Source of the DNA: Lagopus muta
Taxonomy: Eukaryota > Chordata > Aves > Galliformes > Phasianidae
Length of the DNA stretch: 64,000 nt
Direction of reading: 5' to 3'
Assembly: GCF_023343835.1 (NCBI RefSeq)
Contig: NC_064444.1
Coordinates: 16,715,219 to 16,779,218 of the forward strand
Position 1 is the first letter of the stretch; every line of letters begins with the position of its first letter. Shown here piece by piece: positions 52,201 to 63,563 of this stretch. The position numbers were made by a program, and so were the translations under genes. The notes below the pieces were generated by a model. The model was not told the DNA's origin. It searched no databases and was given only the letters and a program-made list of their open reading frames with translations.

Positions 52201-55200
52201 GTCATTGCTGTGCATCCTTGAGCAAAACAACACAGGGCTTCCTACTCAGCAGCCAGTAGCAGCTTACACACATCAGGCTTCAAAGGCCACCTTCCAGGTT
52301 AAAAATGACCTGGACTCCCCAGGCCATTTGTTGCATCAGAAACCTGGCAGAAATCTACAGATTCAGAGGAACCCAACTCGCCCACGGAACCCAGACACTG
52401 CAACAGAAATCCAGCTAGCTGAAAGCAAGCCCAGAACAACTCAAACAGAAAACCTCCAGCTTCTACAACAAGGACACTGAGCCACATCAAACCTATCTGG
52501 TAAAAGCTTCTCATGGCCATCACTTAGATTGCATCAGTTTTGCAAAGCTCTGCTGAAACTCCTCAAGTCAACAGAATGTGTCAAAAGCAGCCTGAAGCCT
52601 TTTATGTCCCACTCCTATCTGCAAATGTTTTACTCTTCCAAATCACAGCAACGAGATGCGTCAATCTGATGAGCTCAGTGCAGACCTTAATGTGTTCCCT
52701 GAATGCCACACGATCATTAGTGTACTGAATATTGATATCTCTGACCACTCTCAAACCAGCCAAAATGGAATCAGCCTCACAGAGACACACATGGAACACC
52801 ATAATAGCAAGTAATTGATATAAATCCTTCCACCTTAACGATACAAAATGGAAGACAATTAGTAAGTCATTGCAGAGTTATGCCAGAGAAACAGATCTGC
52901 ACATAGAAAGAATGGCAACAGCCTCTTAAATGGAGGGAGGGAAAAGGCAGACCTTCACATCTAGCCTGTGAGCTGTGATTCTCACAAATGCCTAGTATGA
53001 CTCACACAGCAGAGGTCATGATGCAGCTATAGCAAGAGCTGCCCCATTCCACAGTAAGACTCTTGTAATGTTAAGATTCTGAAAGCTGCAGTAAAAACAA
53101 AGGCACCAACTTCCACTGCTGCCACAGCACCGCATGGCAGAGCAGGCAGCTGCAGGGTCCGCATGGGCATCCTGCAGGGAACACCAGAACACGGCAGCGT
53201 GCAACCTGACATCACCCAACGGCACTGTACTCTGAATGGATCCTGCTGCAATGGATGGGAAGAGAAGGGCATGAGGGGGGGAAGAAGAAAGCTTTCCACA
53301 TCAAAGGCAATAAGGTACCCTTGTTAAGAGCTTCTCAATTAGCTTAAATGCTCTGGCCTGCGACAGCAGGTCCAGAGTTAATATCCTCATTAGTTTTTCT
53401 AATCTAGTTAGGTATAATATTTTAAAATGGTTGTGTTTGGATGTAGCAGATTCCTAAATGCTTTCCAAATGCAAATCCAGAGATTTGAATCCCAGCAAAA
53501 TCCAGCTTCATCTTTCTACTAAAAATACTAAAAAATTCTCCTGAAGTCAACAGCAATACTGTCAGCTACTGGAAAGCTCAGCTAAGACCTCTGGGCCATC
53601 TGGGAACAGGCTGTCACAAGGTCTACAAGACACCAATTGAATAAAAATAAATAAATCCCAGGCCTAGTATGGTGCCAAGCACTATGCTAAATATATTTCT
53701 AATGAAAGGTGTATCACACAAGACAAACTGATTCTCAGTATGCAGCCTGGTCCATTATCTCAGCCCTAAATTAGAAGTGTTATGAAACAGGTATTTAAAC
53801 TCTATAATTTCCCTCTGCCACTTTTCCTTATTTATAGCTGCCTCAAACTCAGACTTTTAACAGAACACGTCTTGTAACTCACAATAAGCACATAAGAAGG
53901 ACTTCATGCTGCAGCTACTTCCCTAATTGACTCCTGTTCTCAGAACTGAGGCACACACGGGCTATTGGCGCTTACCCTGCTGAGATCCCTGCTGCCCACA
54001 GCTGACCCTGTGCGTGCTTCCACCTCCCTGCAAATCCTTGCCCTCGCCAATCTGCAGCTGTCTGTCCCAATGTTAGAGCAAATCACATGTTGTAAATACA
54101 GCATTTATTGTACACCGACAGAAACAAATGCTGAGCCTGGTTAAGTGCTGGGCAGTGACTCCCCACCCAGTACAGAAAGCCCTGGTCTTGGACTGAGCTC
54201 CCAGGGCTGACAATTAGAAGGAGGTTTCCAACCACAAGACCTGCCAAGTTCAAATGCAGCTTCCAACAAACCACAGTGGAATGCAAAAAGAAAAAACCTA
54301 ACTGTTTTTGTCCTTCAGTGGTTTGTTGTATTTGAAAAGAGAAGAAAGATGTTATGTTTAAGGCTTACCACAGGAGGGGACCAGACAGAGCAAATCAGAA
54401 GGTTCCATTCAGCTCTGCTTTTGGTTTGAGGTCAGGAGAAAAATACAGAATTTCTTTTACTTTAAGTAGTGATTATTTACAAGTGCATGCATAATGATCT
54501 GTTTGGGACCCTGCTTGCTCCTTAAAAAAAGAGAGAGAAAAAAAAGATACTTCTATTCATGTTTTAAACATGGGCAGAACTGGCTTTTGCTAGCAGACAC
54601 TCCAATACAAATGGCTCCCTGTCACTGCTCTGGGCAAGGAGCTTGTTTGTATACTTGGAGCTTCCATCCAGAGCAGGGGAGGCACAGGGAAGAGGAAAGG
54701 AGATATTGGGTCTGCAGGTGTGTTATAAAGATACAAAGGAAAAAAAAAAAAAAAGTTAAGAACATTAAAAAATATTAAATGGTCCTTAATTATTTTGCAG
54801 CCATTCAACAGAATGTACAGTTCTGGCTAGCTCTATTTCTGAGAAGCACGATTGTACTGATATTCCCTTTAGTTTTACGGATGCTTTGACAAAATCTTAT
54901 TTTAAATAGAATTCTTTGATAAGCTGTTGCCCAGACAACCCAGGGAATGCAAATACACACTGCCTCAAAATGAGAGTCAAAAGCTCTCAGCTTTTTGGAG
55001 AGGCAAAGAACAGAGCAGTGTACCTCGTTTTCAGCCAGAGGCTGACACAAGTGGAATATTTTTCCCTTCAGCAAAGGGATGTAGGCAGCAGCCTCCAAGA
55101 AAGCAGCAGGAAGCTGGCAGTGGATATAAGGCACTGCATTGATCCAAACAGAAGATCTCCTGTGAGAGAATACTTTTATTTATTGAGGCAGACTACATGG

Positions 55201-55472
55201 CTTGGCTGACTGGCACCATGACAAATACAAACATGGCAGCATTCTAAATGGGATGTCCTCCTGTTGAGCAAGGCTTAAAGCAAAAAGAAAAGAAGAAAAG
55301 AAAAGACTAGCCAGCACTCAGAAGCATCACTCTGTAACCTAATCACAAAAACCCCGCTGACAACCTGATGACTTCCACTGTTGAACAAGGAACCTGCTGC
55401 CAGCACATCTGTACATTAGCATACCTACAGAGGAAAATTAGGAGTTCAACTTCCCACAACCCTGGCCCTAAC

Positions 55473-55883
55473 TCATTTTAGGATGAACTGCTCTGATGAG
55501 TCAAGGTGCTGTGGAAAACGAAACGCTACTTCTCCTCCTCTCCCCCCTCCAGCTTTGCTCATATAATCTACAAACCTCACACAAATGTCACAGCCCAACA
55601 ATAAGGGCAGTGCATACGAAGACAACAGGAGACCGATCTTGAAGAGATTCCTCTCTGTGACAAACACAAAGGAAATCACAAGGAAACTGAACGTATTGTC
55701 AATATATACCTGTGAAACCTGTGGAGGTGAGTACCCTGCTAAAATAGACAGAAGTACTGTTTTGTACTGAAAGACAAAGATGTAGTCCCTCCTAGATTTC
55801 TCCCTGCCTTCTCTTTTGGAGACTTCTTTGACACATCTTGCAATGTATGCACCAAGATAATACCAGAGGGTGAAAACATACAT
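55473..55883 (-). CDS. Unrecognised 136-codon open frame with hydrophobic segments
   Basis: The longest minus-strand frame in the intergenic part. Its predicted peptide has hydrophobic stretches near residues 1-16, 41-51, 64-76 and 84-100, and a Gly-rich stretch near 112-118. I recognise no family. A possible acceptor (ggtttcacag) precedes the segment starting VYIDNTFSFL, which would make it an internal or last exon of a minus-strand transcript from the CpG island at 57.5-57.9 kb. It could equally be a chance frame. Confidence 0.15.
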   Translation of the reverse strand: MYVFTLWYYLGAYIARCVKEVSKREGREKSRRDYIFVFQYKTVLLSILAGYSPPQVSQVYIDNTFSFLVISFVFVTERNLFKIGLLLSSYALPLLLGCDICVRFVDYMSKAGGGRGGEVAFRFPQHLDSSEQFILK

Positions 55884-57529
55884 TTAACATCAAAGTTGAC
55901 CTTACTTTTATTTACTATACTATATACTGTACTATTTATTCTGCTGCTTGACATAGAGGGCACTGCTAGATTTTGCAGAATGCTGGCTGTTGTGTATTAT
56001 GCACAGAGAAAGGTGGGGATAGGTAAGTAGAAGAGTTGCATTTTCCCTGCCAGATTCATACAAAACAGAAACATAACAAGAAATGACCTGTAAAAGAAGT
56101 GGCAAAGACTACAACCCATCATATTACAGTTAAAATCACAGCCCTGAACTACCATGGAAGAAGTATCTCTGTGAAGCTAAAATTGAGTCAAGGACATAAA
56201 TAATGAAATGAAAAAACTTAACAGAAGACAACCTACTAACTACAAACATCCAGACACATGCAGTTAAACCCAAAACCACAAACTTCTGATGTCCTCTTGA
56301 GATAAGAGCTGCTAAGACCCATCGCAACATAATACATTAGCCCAGTTTTCTACACAAGACCATAAAACATTAACATGCCTCCACAAGACCTCCATCCTTC
56401 TGCACGCTATGCCTAGGAACAGTGCTCTCTAATGCCACACAGTCCAAATGAGACTGACTTCATTGTCATCTTACCACATTTTCCACATGCCTTGTTGGTT
56501 CCTTCACATAAAAGTTTTGTGGCTTTCTTTCCACAGCGCAGTTCCAGAAACACGAGCTTTAGCTGAATGGCAGAAACACCTTTTGTTTAAGAGAAACTCT
56601 ACTAATTCTGATAATGTTAATTCTGGGAGGCCTCTGGCTTGCTTTTCTGTGAGCTTCTTGAAACTCTGCATGGCTGGACAGCTCATTCCTCACATAGAGG
56701 TGGGAGGAATGGAAGAGACGGCCGTTGATTTGGGCAAGGCCATAGCTCAAGGAGATGGGACACCAAGTTCATCTCAGGGACCACCACATTACTTCTGTGA
56801 GCAGAATAAAACCACCAGACTGAAGTTCAGAAACCATTTTAATCACTTGGATGGAAGCACTCTACCTGAGAGACAGAATGACAGACTGCTGTAGGCATAC
56901 AGCTGAGGTCAGCCTGTCCCAGCTGGCTCACATCACACAGGAGGTACAATAAATATGCATTCATTTGTTACCCTTCCTCCTCTTTTCTCTTGGTGAAGGA
57001 AAAGTAGGATATAAATGCCACTCAGAAACCACAAAACAAACAGACCCCCCACACCACATTCCGCTTTTCTGTCTGACAGCACGAGTTACTTTCTTATTTG
57101 TAAAGACAGTTCTGCAAGGAAAACAAAAGTTATCCTGCAAATTAGATCTGAAAGCAACAAAATTTCAGTGATAGAATACAAAAGTGACACCTTTTAGCAC
57201 ACCAGAGGTGTGCACATGCAGTACCAAAGTGGCTGTACTGGCTTTTGCTCCATCGGAACAAGACTGGTATGTCAAGCTACGCACAAAGGAGCAAGCAAAA
57301 CTGCACAGCATTTTTCCACACCCACAGTTGTGCACAGTTTCTTTGGTCTGACAGTCACACAGACAGACTCAACACCACAGGTTTTGTTTCAGAAGTTCCA
57401 CTGTGACTCCTGGCACACAGCAGACCTCCAACCCAGGCAAAGTTTGCTCCCTGGTGCAAACCTGTAGCCTGGAAAACAGCTGGCACTGCTTATTTCACAC
57501 AGAAAACACCACCGGAGCCCAGGCCGAGC

Positions 57530-57900
57530 AGCAGGGTAAAGCCGCAGTCCGCCGGGCAGAGCCACCGCGACGAGACGAGCACTGCCCAGGGCCCACGGCG
57601 GCCCCCGCCCGGCCTTCGCACCCCAGGGCCAATCTCTCCAGCTCTGCCAGCCCAGCCCAGCCCTTCCTCACCGTAACACCTCACGGCTGCGTCCCGCGGC
57701 GCTCAGGCGAAGTGCTGCCCCCAGCGGCCGCTCCCTCGTCAAGGAAAGCGGGCGGAGCGAGGAGAACACGTGCGCCCAGTGCCGAGGCTGCGGGCGGCTA
57801 AAATGGCGCCCACCGCCCTGAGGAGTGGGCTCGGCCAGTCAGGAGCGCGCGCCGCCGCGCGGAGGGGAAAACAGGCGGGAGCGGCCGAGGGGCTGCAGCA
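57530..57900. promoter_or_regulatory. CpG island with promoter-like sites
   Basis: This stretch is far richer in G+C and CpG than anything around it. It contains a GC box (gggcgg at 57750), an E-box CACGTG at 57767, a gcggccgc at 57724, and a YY1-like AAAATGGCGCC at 57800-57810. On the minus strand, exon-like sequence ending GTTACG is followed by gtgagg at 57671, a good donor. Such islands normally mark promoters. Neither SMPD3 nor PRMT7 starts here, so it would drive an unrecognised transcript, possibly non-coding. Direction is uncertain; the donor favours minus, the YY1-like site orientation favours plus. Confidence 0.7.
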
Positions 57901-60900
57901 CAGCCCTCCTCACAGGAGCTGCCCTGACCTTCCCCAGCGCAGACACCCACAGCCATCCAGGGACAGCGATTTGGGCGCCGATCCCTTGTTGTAAATGCCC
58001 TTGCTGTTGCCTGGGGGGGAGTGTAAGATTGTGCATGCAGACCTGCAGCACAGTCACCTCGAAGGTTCCTAGAAATATGTCGTGTTTCCTCTCAGCTGTC
58101 ATCTTCAAGTGCTGCAAGGAGGGCTGTTTGCCTCTCTCCCTCTCAATGCCATTCATCGCAGCAGCCTGATTTATTTGCTGATTCTTAGGGCTGTGAATAA
58201 TTGGTTTCTCAGATACTCTTAACGTGAGGCATGCAGTCACTTTATTGGAGCAGGACCCGTCAGCCTTGCTGAGCAGACTGCAATAAACCAGTGCTCGCTG
58301 TTTGTGTTCTGCAGCTGCCCTTCAGCACAGCCCTAAGGAAGAGGAGAAGGTCCTGCGAGCAGTGGCAGAGCCAACACAGACTGGGGCCGTGCCCACAGCC
58401 AGCCATCGGCCCTCAGTCGACAGGCTTTCCCTTCACACAGAGCAGCTCTCTTTCTCTGATCAGTGCCCGTGTCCACAGAAGAGGCATCTTCAGGGCGCTC
58501 AAATCCTAGATAAGAACTCTGCTGGGGAAAAAAAAAAAGTGGGTCAACTTTGTGACAGCCTTCAAAACAACAACAAAGCCCTATGGCCTTCTATATGTAT
58601 TTTTAAACCATGGCTTTAATTACGAAGTATCCAAGGATTTGCTGCCTCCGAGCCTTTATCTGCCGTATCTCGGTCAAACCTCCTAAGGCTGCACTTGAAA
58701 TCACACTGCACTAAGCAAACAAATGATTAAAGCAGAGCAAGGGAGCCAGGGGATTAGTAGATGCTGCACAGCCCTGAGCAAGTCATTTTTAGCTGCGAGG
58801 CCCTAATCTTACAGTGATCTTGGGGCACATGAAATACTTTAACGCCCACACAAACCACTCCTGGCTTTTCCTCATCTGAAAAACAGGGCTGATAATGCTA
58901 CCTCTCTCTGAGAAGAAGCATCCGAATCATTAATTCACATTAAATGCCTGGAAACATGGAGCTTGAAGGCCATTAAGTACCAAACCACATTAACAGTCTG
59001 CAATGCCAGCAGGGTCAATAAGGTAAAACGACGACGCAAGCACCTCTTGTATTCAGCTCACCACCGTCACTAGAAAAATCTACTGTGAAGAAGCTGCAAG
59101 TCTCCTCTCCTAACAACCAGCTGTAACTACAAATAGAATACAAAAGATGAGTGCCTAAATGAATTAGTCCTGAACTGCATCCTCTATCTCGTTAAATGCA
59201 GGAAGCCTTCACAGAGCAGTTTTGAAGGGCTAATGAAGGAGAAAAGCAAGCTCCTGGATCCCAGCCTTGGGTCGCCCGGCCTTCAGACAAAAGGCAGTAG
59301 TTCTGCAACACAGAAACAGAACTTGCAGCTGCCATGACTTAGAAAACACCTTTTAAATAAAATGCAAGACTTTGCTTCATCAGGACTGACAACTTCACTG
59401 TTCTATTATTCATGTGATGTATTTAAAATGGGACACTTCACCTGCCTGCTCATTGTAGTACAAGTCCACATCAGTCGTAACAGCAGTTGTCAGCTTTAGT
59501 ACTCCTTTTCTATTTCAGTGTGTGTATGCATGGTGTATCTTACAGCATCACAAACATTTTATTTGCACAGATGAGACAGCTGCATTGTAAGTCTGTGCAC
59601 CTTCCCCTAACAGAAGTAAACATGCATGAACTGAAAATGCACTGAAATATTAGGAGTGGATTCTCAGCACCCTCTCGTGGACTGGCGCTGGGATAACCAC
59701 GTACTAACATCCACCAAACGTTGGTAAAACTTCAGAGCTACAGAAAAGTTATTTTAGCAGCAGCACTATGGTAGGGAATGTGGATGGCAACAATTTTTCA
59801 TGTATGATCATTCTTAGTATTTTAATAAAACCTGTCCTTACTGGAAGTATTTCTTCTTGTGCCACTTACAAAAATCAGCCCATTACATACTGGCTCTCAT
59901 GCAACATAAGAGCTGTAATGTCAGTTCAGTGGTGGCAGGAGATTTTGTTTCTTTTAAAACATGCATCTATGCCTGCAGGCTTAGTCAGGAACAAACCTGT
60001 CGTCATTTAGGGGGGGAAATGCCTTTGGAGGCAGCAGTGAATTAGTTTCTTTCCTGGAGCAAATAGGATGATCAACTTATTGAGATGCCAATAGCCAGGA
60101 GCTCTTCCAACTCATCACATCACAGCAACGCTTCTGTCAAGTCTGGGAACAGATAGGAGTTGAAATGTTGCTACTGGGTAGATGTGTTTTTCTGATAATG
60201 TGGCTTTTTTTTCCTGCAGTGTGCTTGCAGTAAAATACCCTGTGGAAAAGGACAGAGATAAGCGCTTTGTTTTAAAAATACACACATTCAAGGAATGGAG
60301 AGTTGCCTCCTATGTCAAGCTGTTTTCCACACAATTACAGATCACACTATGTTTTTAAGTCCACCCTGAGGAATTTACAGAAGCCAGGGAATACTGCTAC
60401 ACCACAGGGCTGGCTGCAGAACACCTGCAGATGCCCCATTCCTGGATGGGGCTTTGGGCAGCCTGACCTGGTGGGTGACAACTAGCGCACAGCAGGGGTT
60501 GGAACAAGACGAGGGTCTCCTCCAACCCCATGCATACTATGATGATTCTATGATGATTATCATGATGATGATATGATGATTCTATGATGATATGCTCCTC
60601 ATAACAGGTGAACAAAGCTTCCCCTGATTCACCCAGATTCTTAACAATATTTCTATGTTTTCTAGCAAACAGAATTTAATGAATGGTGTGGCTGATGCAA
60701 ATCATTGTTTCAACCTAACAACTTCCATGTGTTCTAATCAAATCCCCAAAGCAGGTTCAATGACTAAGCACACGAGCATAACCAGAAAGCATTAATGATG
60801 TTAACATCACTCATGGCAAACCAGGTTTCCTGAGTACATTCATCAGATTCTGTTCCTCTAAAGAACACGCAGGTGCTAAAATATGCACAGTGTTCCATAT

Positions 60901-61235
60901 TTCCTTCTTTCTCACATCAGCAATGTAATTATTGCTCTAGGAATACTGAAACTTGAGATGTTTTTCCTCACATGCTAATAATGACTTATATTAATTGCCA
61001 CCGTCCAGCTCTAGAAGCACAATTCTGCAGAAATGCTACTACGTTTTCCTTATGGCCTTCGCTTTTGCTATGCTCACCTTTGCAAGTCTGAACGAAGTCA
61101 AGTCTCACAAAATCAAAATGGTTTGAGAAGGATAGCTCTGAGTCACAGTGCCCAGCACCTATCATAGTGCCTACATACCTCCAACATACACCACTAATAA
61201 CAAAATACAAATTCCCATCAAAATATATTTCTTTT
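57901..61235. other. Intergenic, right of the CpG island
   Basis: No known gene. A good + strand acceptor (gtttgtgttctgcag, next base 58315) opens a frame that runs to 58619 (105 codons counted from an ATG at 58302, upstream of the acceptor) without recognisable domains; it might belong to a transcript starting in the island. A CR1 tail lies at 60430-60596. Confidence 0.5.
60430..60596 (+). mobile_element. CR1 LINE 3' end with expanded terminal repeat
   Basis: The body (gatgccccattcctggatgg, 'ggtgggtgacaactagcgca', ctcctccaaccccatgcat) is CR1 sense strand. It ends in about 65 bases of ATGATTCT/ATGATG-like repeats, an expansion of the 8-base CR1 terminal repeat. Confidence 0.88.
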
Positions 61236-61301
61236 ATTAGACATCATAGCAAGCATGATGTCTAATATTACATTTATTAGACTTCTTTTGTTAAGAAGTC
61301 T
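61236..61301. repeat. Two adjacent perfect hairpins
   Basis: The first is attagacatcat and atgatgtctaat with a 7-base loop (61236-61266, 12-bp stem). The second is agacttctt and aagaagtct with a 5-base loop (61279-61301, 9-bp stem). Both left arms begin in a shared 'ttattagac' string. The pair lies in the region that could be the far 3' UTR or downstream flank of PRMT7. Confidence 0.7.
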
Positions 61302-61858
61302 GTTCAGGCACACACATATATACAGTTATCTTTGAGAACGTTAACACTAGACATTAAACCACTGTGACCTCGGCTGCACTGGTTTTATTTTTATTTCTTA
61401 AACATAAATTCTGTTACGTTGCTGTCCTTTAATTCTGTGTTCCCATCAGAACATTGCATGCTTCTGTTAGATTCTGCTTTAGTTGTGCAGTAAGCAAAGC
61501 ACCTTCAGCAGCTTTTTGTATTGCAAATTCTTTGTACCAGGCCACAGGAGGCAGCACCTAGCTGTGTTCTCCTGTTACCTCCTTCAAGAGAAGATATAAA
61601 GTACAAACCTCATGCATTCAGAGTTGCATAAATTAATTTATTTTACATATAATTGTAATACAGATATAAAAATGCAGTCTTCTTGAAAACAGAGTACAAC
61701 AACAACAACATACTGGAACAAAGGAACAGTAACAGGGTCAAGCTTTTTAGCCCAGTTATTGTTCCCCTTGCAATTGTAGGTCTTAGTGGGTCAGCATACA
61801 ACAAATAGATCTGTGATACTAAACTCTCTGTGGGCTACAAGCAGTGTATCAAAATTAG

Positions 61859-61940
61859 AGTATATATAAGTATATATATAGTTATATATATATATATATA
61901 AAAGTATATATAGAGAGTATATATAAATTAGAGTATATGT
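61859..61940. repeat. (TA)n microsatellite, interrupted
   Basis: About 80 bases of TATA units broken by AAG, GTT and GAGAG interruptions. The longest clean run is about 21 bases. A typical length-variable microsatellite. Confidence 0.9.
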
Positions 61941-63371
61941 AAGAGTAACTTATATATTCCAATCAACTTTGTAAGAAATGTGAGTCTGAGGTCAAATATC
62001 CTAAAAGTACAGCTTTCAAAAGTGAAATGCACAGACATTATCAGGAGCTTTACCCTCTAGAGAAAATTGTTAGTTATGTAATCCTTCCCTTCCCAAGTCC
62101 TTGCATTTATTAAGTGCTAAGATCTTGGTCAGGAAAATATTTAGCAGTATTTCAGATGGCTTTCAGGTCCATAAATACAATCACACACTTAGGAAGAGGA
62201 CAAACTCCTACTCACCGTGGTGACCAGGCAATGCAGAGCAGGCTCCTGCTCCCTCATGGCTTCTTCACAGTTCTTGGCAATTCTTGGCAATTGACAGAAG
62301 TTGCTGCTCAGGGAAATGGGAGCAGCTTTGGTGTGCAGTTATCCCTGCAGCTGGGTGACATGATTTAGGGCAGGCAGTACATTGATTTTCTATTTGACTT
62401 CTCAGAACACACAGACAAGGCAGAGCAATCGATTGCTCATCTAAAGCAGAATTAATTGCACGCACAGTCACACCCTGCAGTTTCTGCCAATAGAATTTGT
62501 AATGCAGCTAAAAAACCTGTTATGGACAATACACTACTGCAGAACAACTTACACCTTACCTGAACTTGCAGCTATTATCCAGACCATTACGGAATGGTTA
62601 TAAGCCAGAAGTTTGCATGTATACACATTACCTATATCCTACAGTTATCTGACTGTTTTTAGGCTATGGCTCAATTTCTTTTACTCTGGTCAGACTATCA
62701 TCATTTGGTCACTTAAAATTAACCCAAATCTGTATGTTTTCTAATTTTCAGTTATATATTTCTAGACTTCGCCCACTGTTGAGTAAATGTCTCTTCAGAA
62801 ATGCAGCATATCTGGCTCCAGAAGAACGTCAGTGCAACATACTTTAATTCACAGACTATTTCAATTTAATACTAACTACAACGTACAGGAGTCTGCAAGT
62901 AGCTCTTATTTTTCCTTTTCCCTAATGAGCATACTAATACACGTATGTAGTTTGACTTGGGATTTCTTTTTGTGCACTCTGATGATTAATTTCCATTAGA
63001 CAGCAACAAGTGCAAAGCCAAGAAATAAATGAGTTTAACTCACACTTATCTAAAGTCAGTGTAAGGTTTAGAGTCTTCATCTGCTAATGCCAGATAATGC
63101 CCAGTACACCAACTATTTTGTGTTTCCATCAGGCTATTCAGCACCCCAAAATACACAGTTTCACACCAAGAGATGCTAGCAAGTATGTGTATAGTTGTAA
63201 TATGAATCCTGCAAGCAATGCCTGTCTATAAGGAAAGATTTCTCTCTCCCTCCCTGGGTAGGCATTTTGAAAATGAAACCAAAAAGATTTAAAAGTATTT
63301 TTCAGAATGTTTGCTCTCTGAGCACAATAAAAAAACCCCAAATCTCTGCCATACAAGGAATATTGTATAAG
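61941..63371. other. PRMT7 downstream flank or long 3' UTR
   Basis: No coding exon is recognised. On the minus strand an AATAAA hexamer lies near 61636, in very AT-rich sequence, and another at about 62105. Either could end a longer PRMT7 3' UTR than the one implied by the signal at 63372. Confidence 0.4.
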
Positions 63372-63377
63372 TTTATT
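63372..63377 (-). terminator. PRMT7: Candidate PRMT7 polyadenylation signal
   Basis: TTTATT on the + strand is AATAAA on the minus strand, only 28 bases after the PRMT7 stop. If used it gives a 3' UTR of roughly 50-60 bases, unusually short, so a distal signal may also be used. Confidence 0.5.
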
Positions 63378-63404
63378 ATAATTTACATCACAAGTGAAAG
63401 TATT

Positions 63405-63563
63405 TTATAATAGCTTAAAATCCATGGCAATCTCTCCTGTCTTTGTGTCAAAATTTATTGCGTATGTGACAGCACTAGGAAGGTCTGCCAGAGTTTCTGA
63501 TTCAATAACAGAGCTGAAAAAATAGACAGCTTGCTTGCAGTGGGGATTCCATTCACAGTTTCC
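63405..63563 (-). CDS. PRMT7: PRMT7 last coding exon (protein arginine N-methyltransferase 7), partial gene
   Basis: Type III arginine methyltransferase that uses S-adenosylmethionine to make monomethylarginine on histones and RNA-binding proteins in nucleus and cytosol. The 159-base exon encodes 52 residues and TAA (63405-63407). It contains CEWNPHCKQAVYFFSS and, near the end, VTYAINFDTKTGEIAMDF, which match the C-terminal beta-barrel strand of PRMT7 from other vertebrates. The acceptor on the minus strand is tttcttgtag, phase 0. The rest of the gene lies beyond the right edge. Its convergent order with SMPD3 is the same as in human 16q22.1. The catalytic motifs are not in this window. Confidence 0.93.
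   Translation of the reverse strand, partial: GNCEWNPHCKQAVYFFSSVIESETLADLPSAVTYAINFDTKTGEIAMDFKLL

Larger units (their letters stand above)
48640..57529. other. Intergenic between SMPD3 and PRMT7, left part
   Basis: No exon of a known gene is recognised on either strand. Contents are an antisense CR1 at 49076-49262, scattered T- and A-rich runs (for example 51675-51691), and unrecognised short frames. The longest on the minus strand is described separately. Confidence 0.55.

Noticed and set aside
56448..56894. 148-codon + strand frame
   Set aside because: No recognisable domain, no good flanking splice sites, and overlapping frames of similar length on the other strand.
57403..57801. 132-codon + strand frame over the CpG island
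   Set aside because: High G+C removes stop codons by chance; the peptide is low-complexity Ala/Pro/Arg without a domain.
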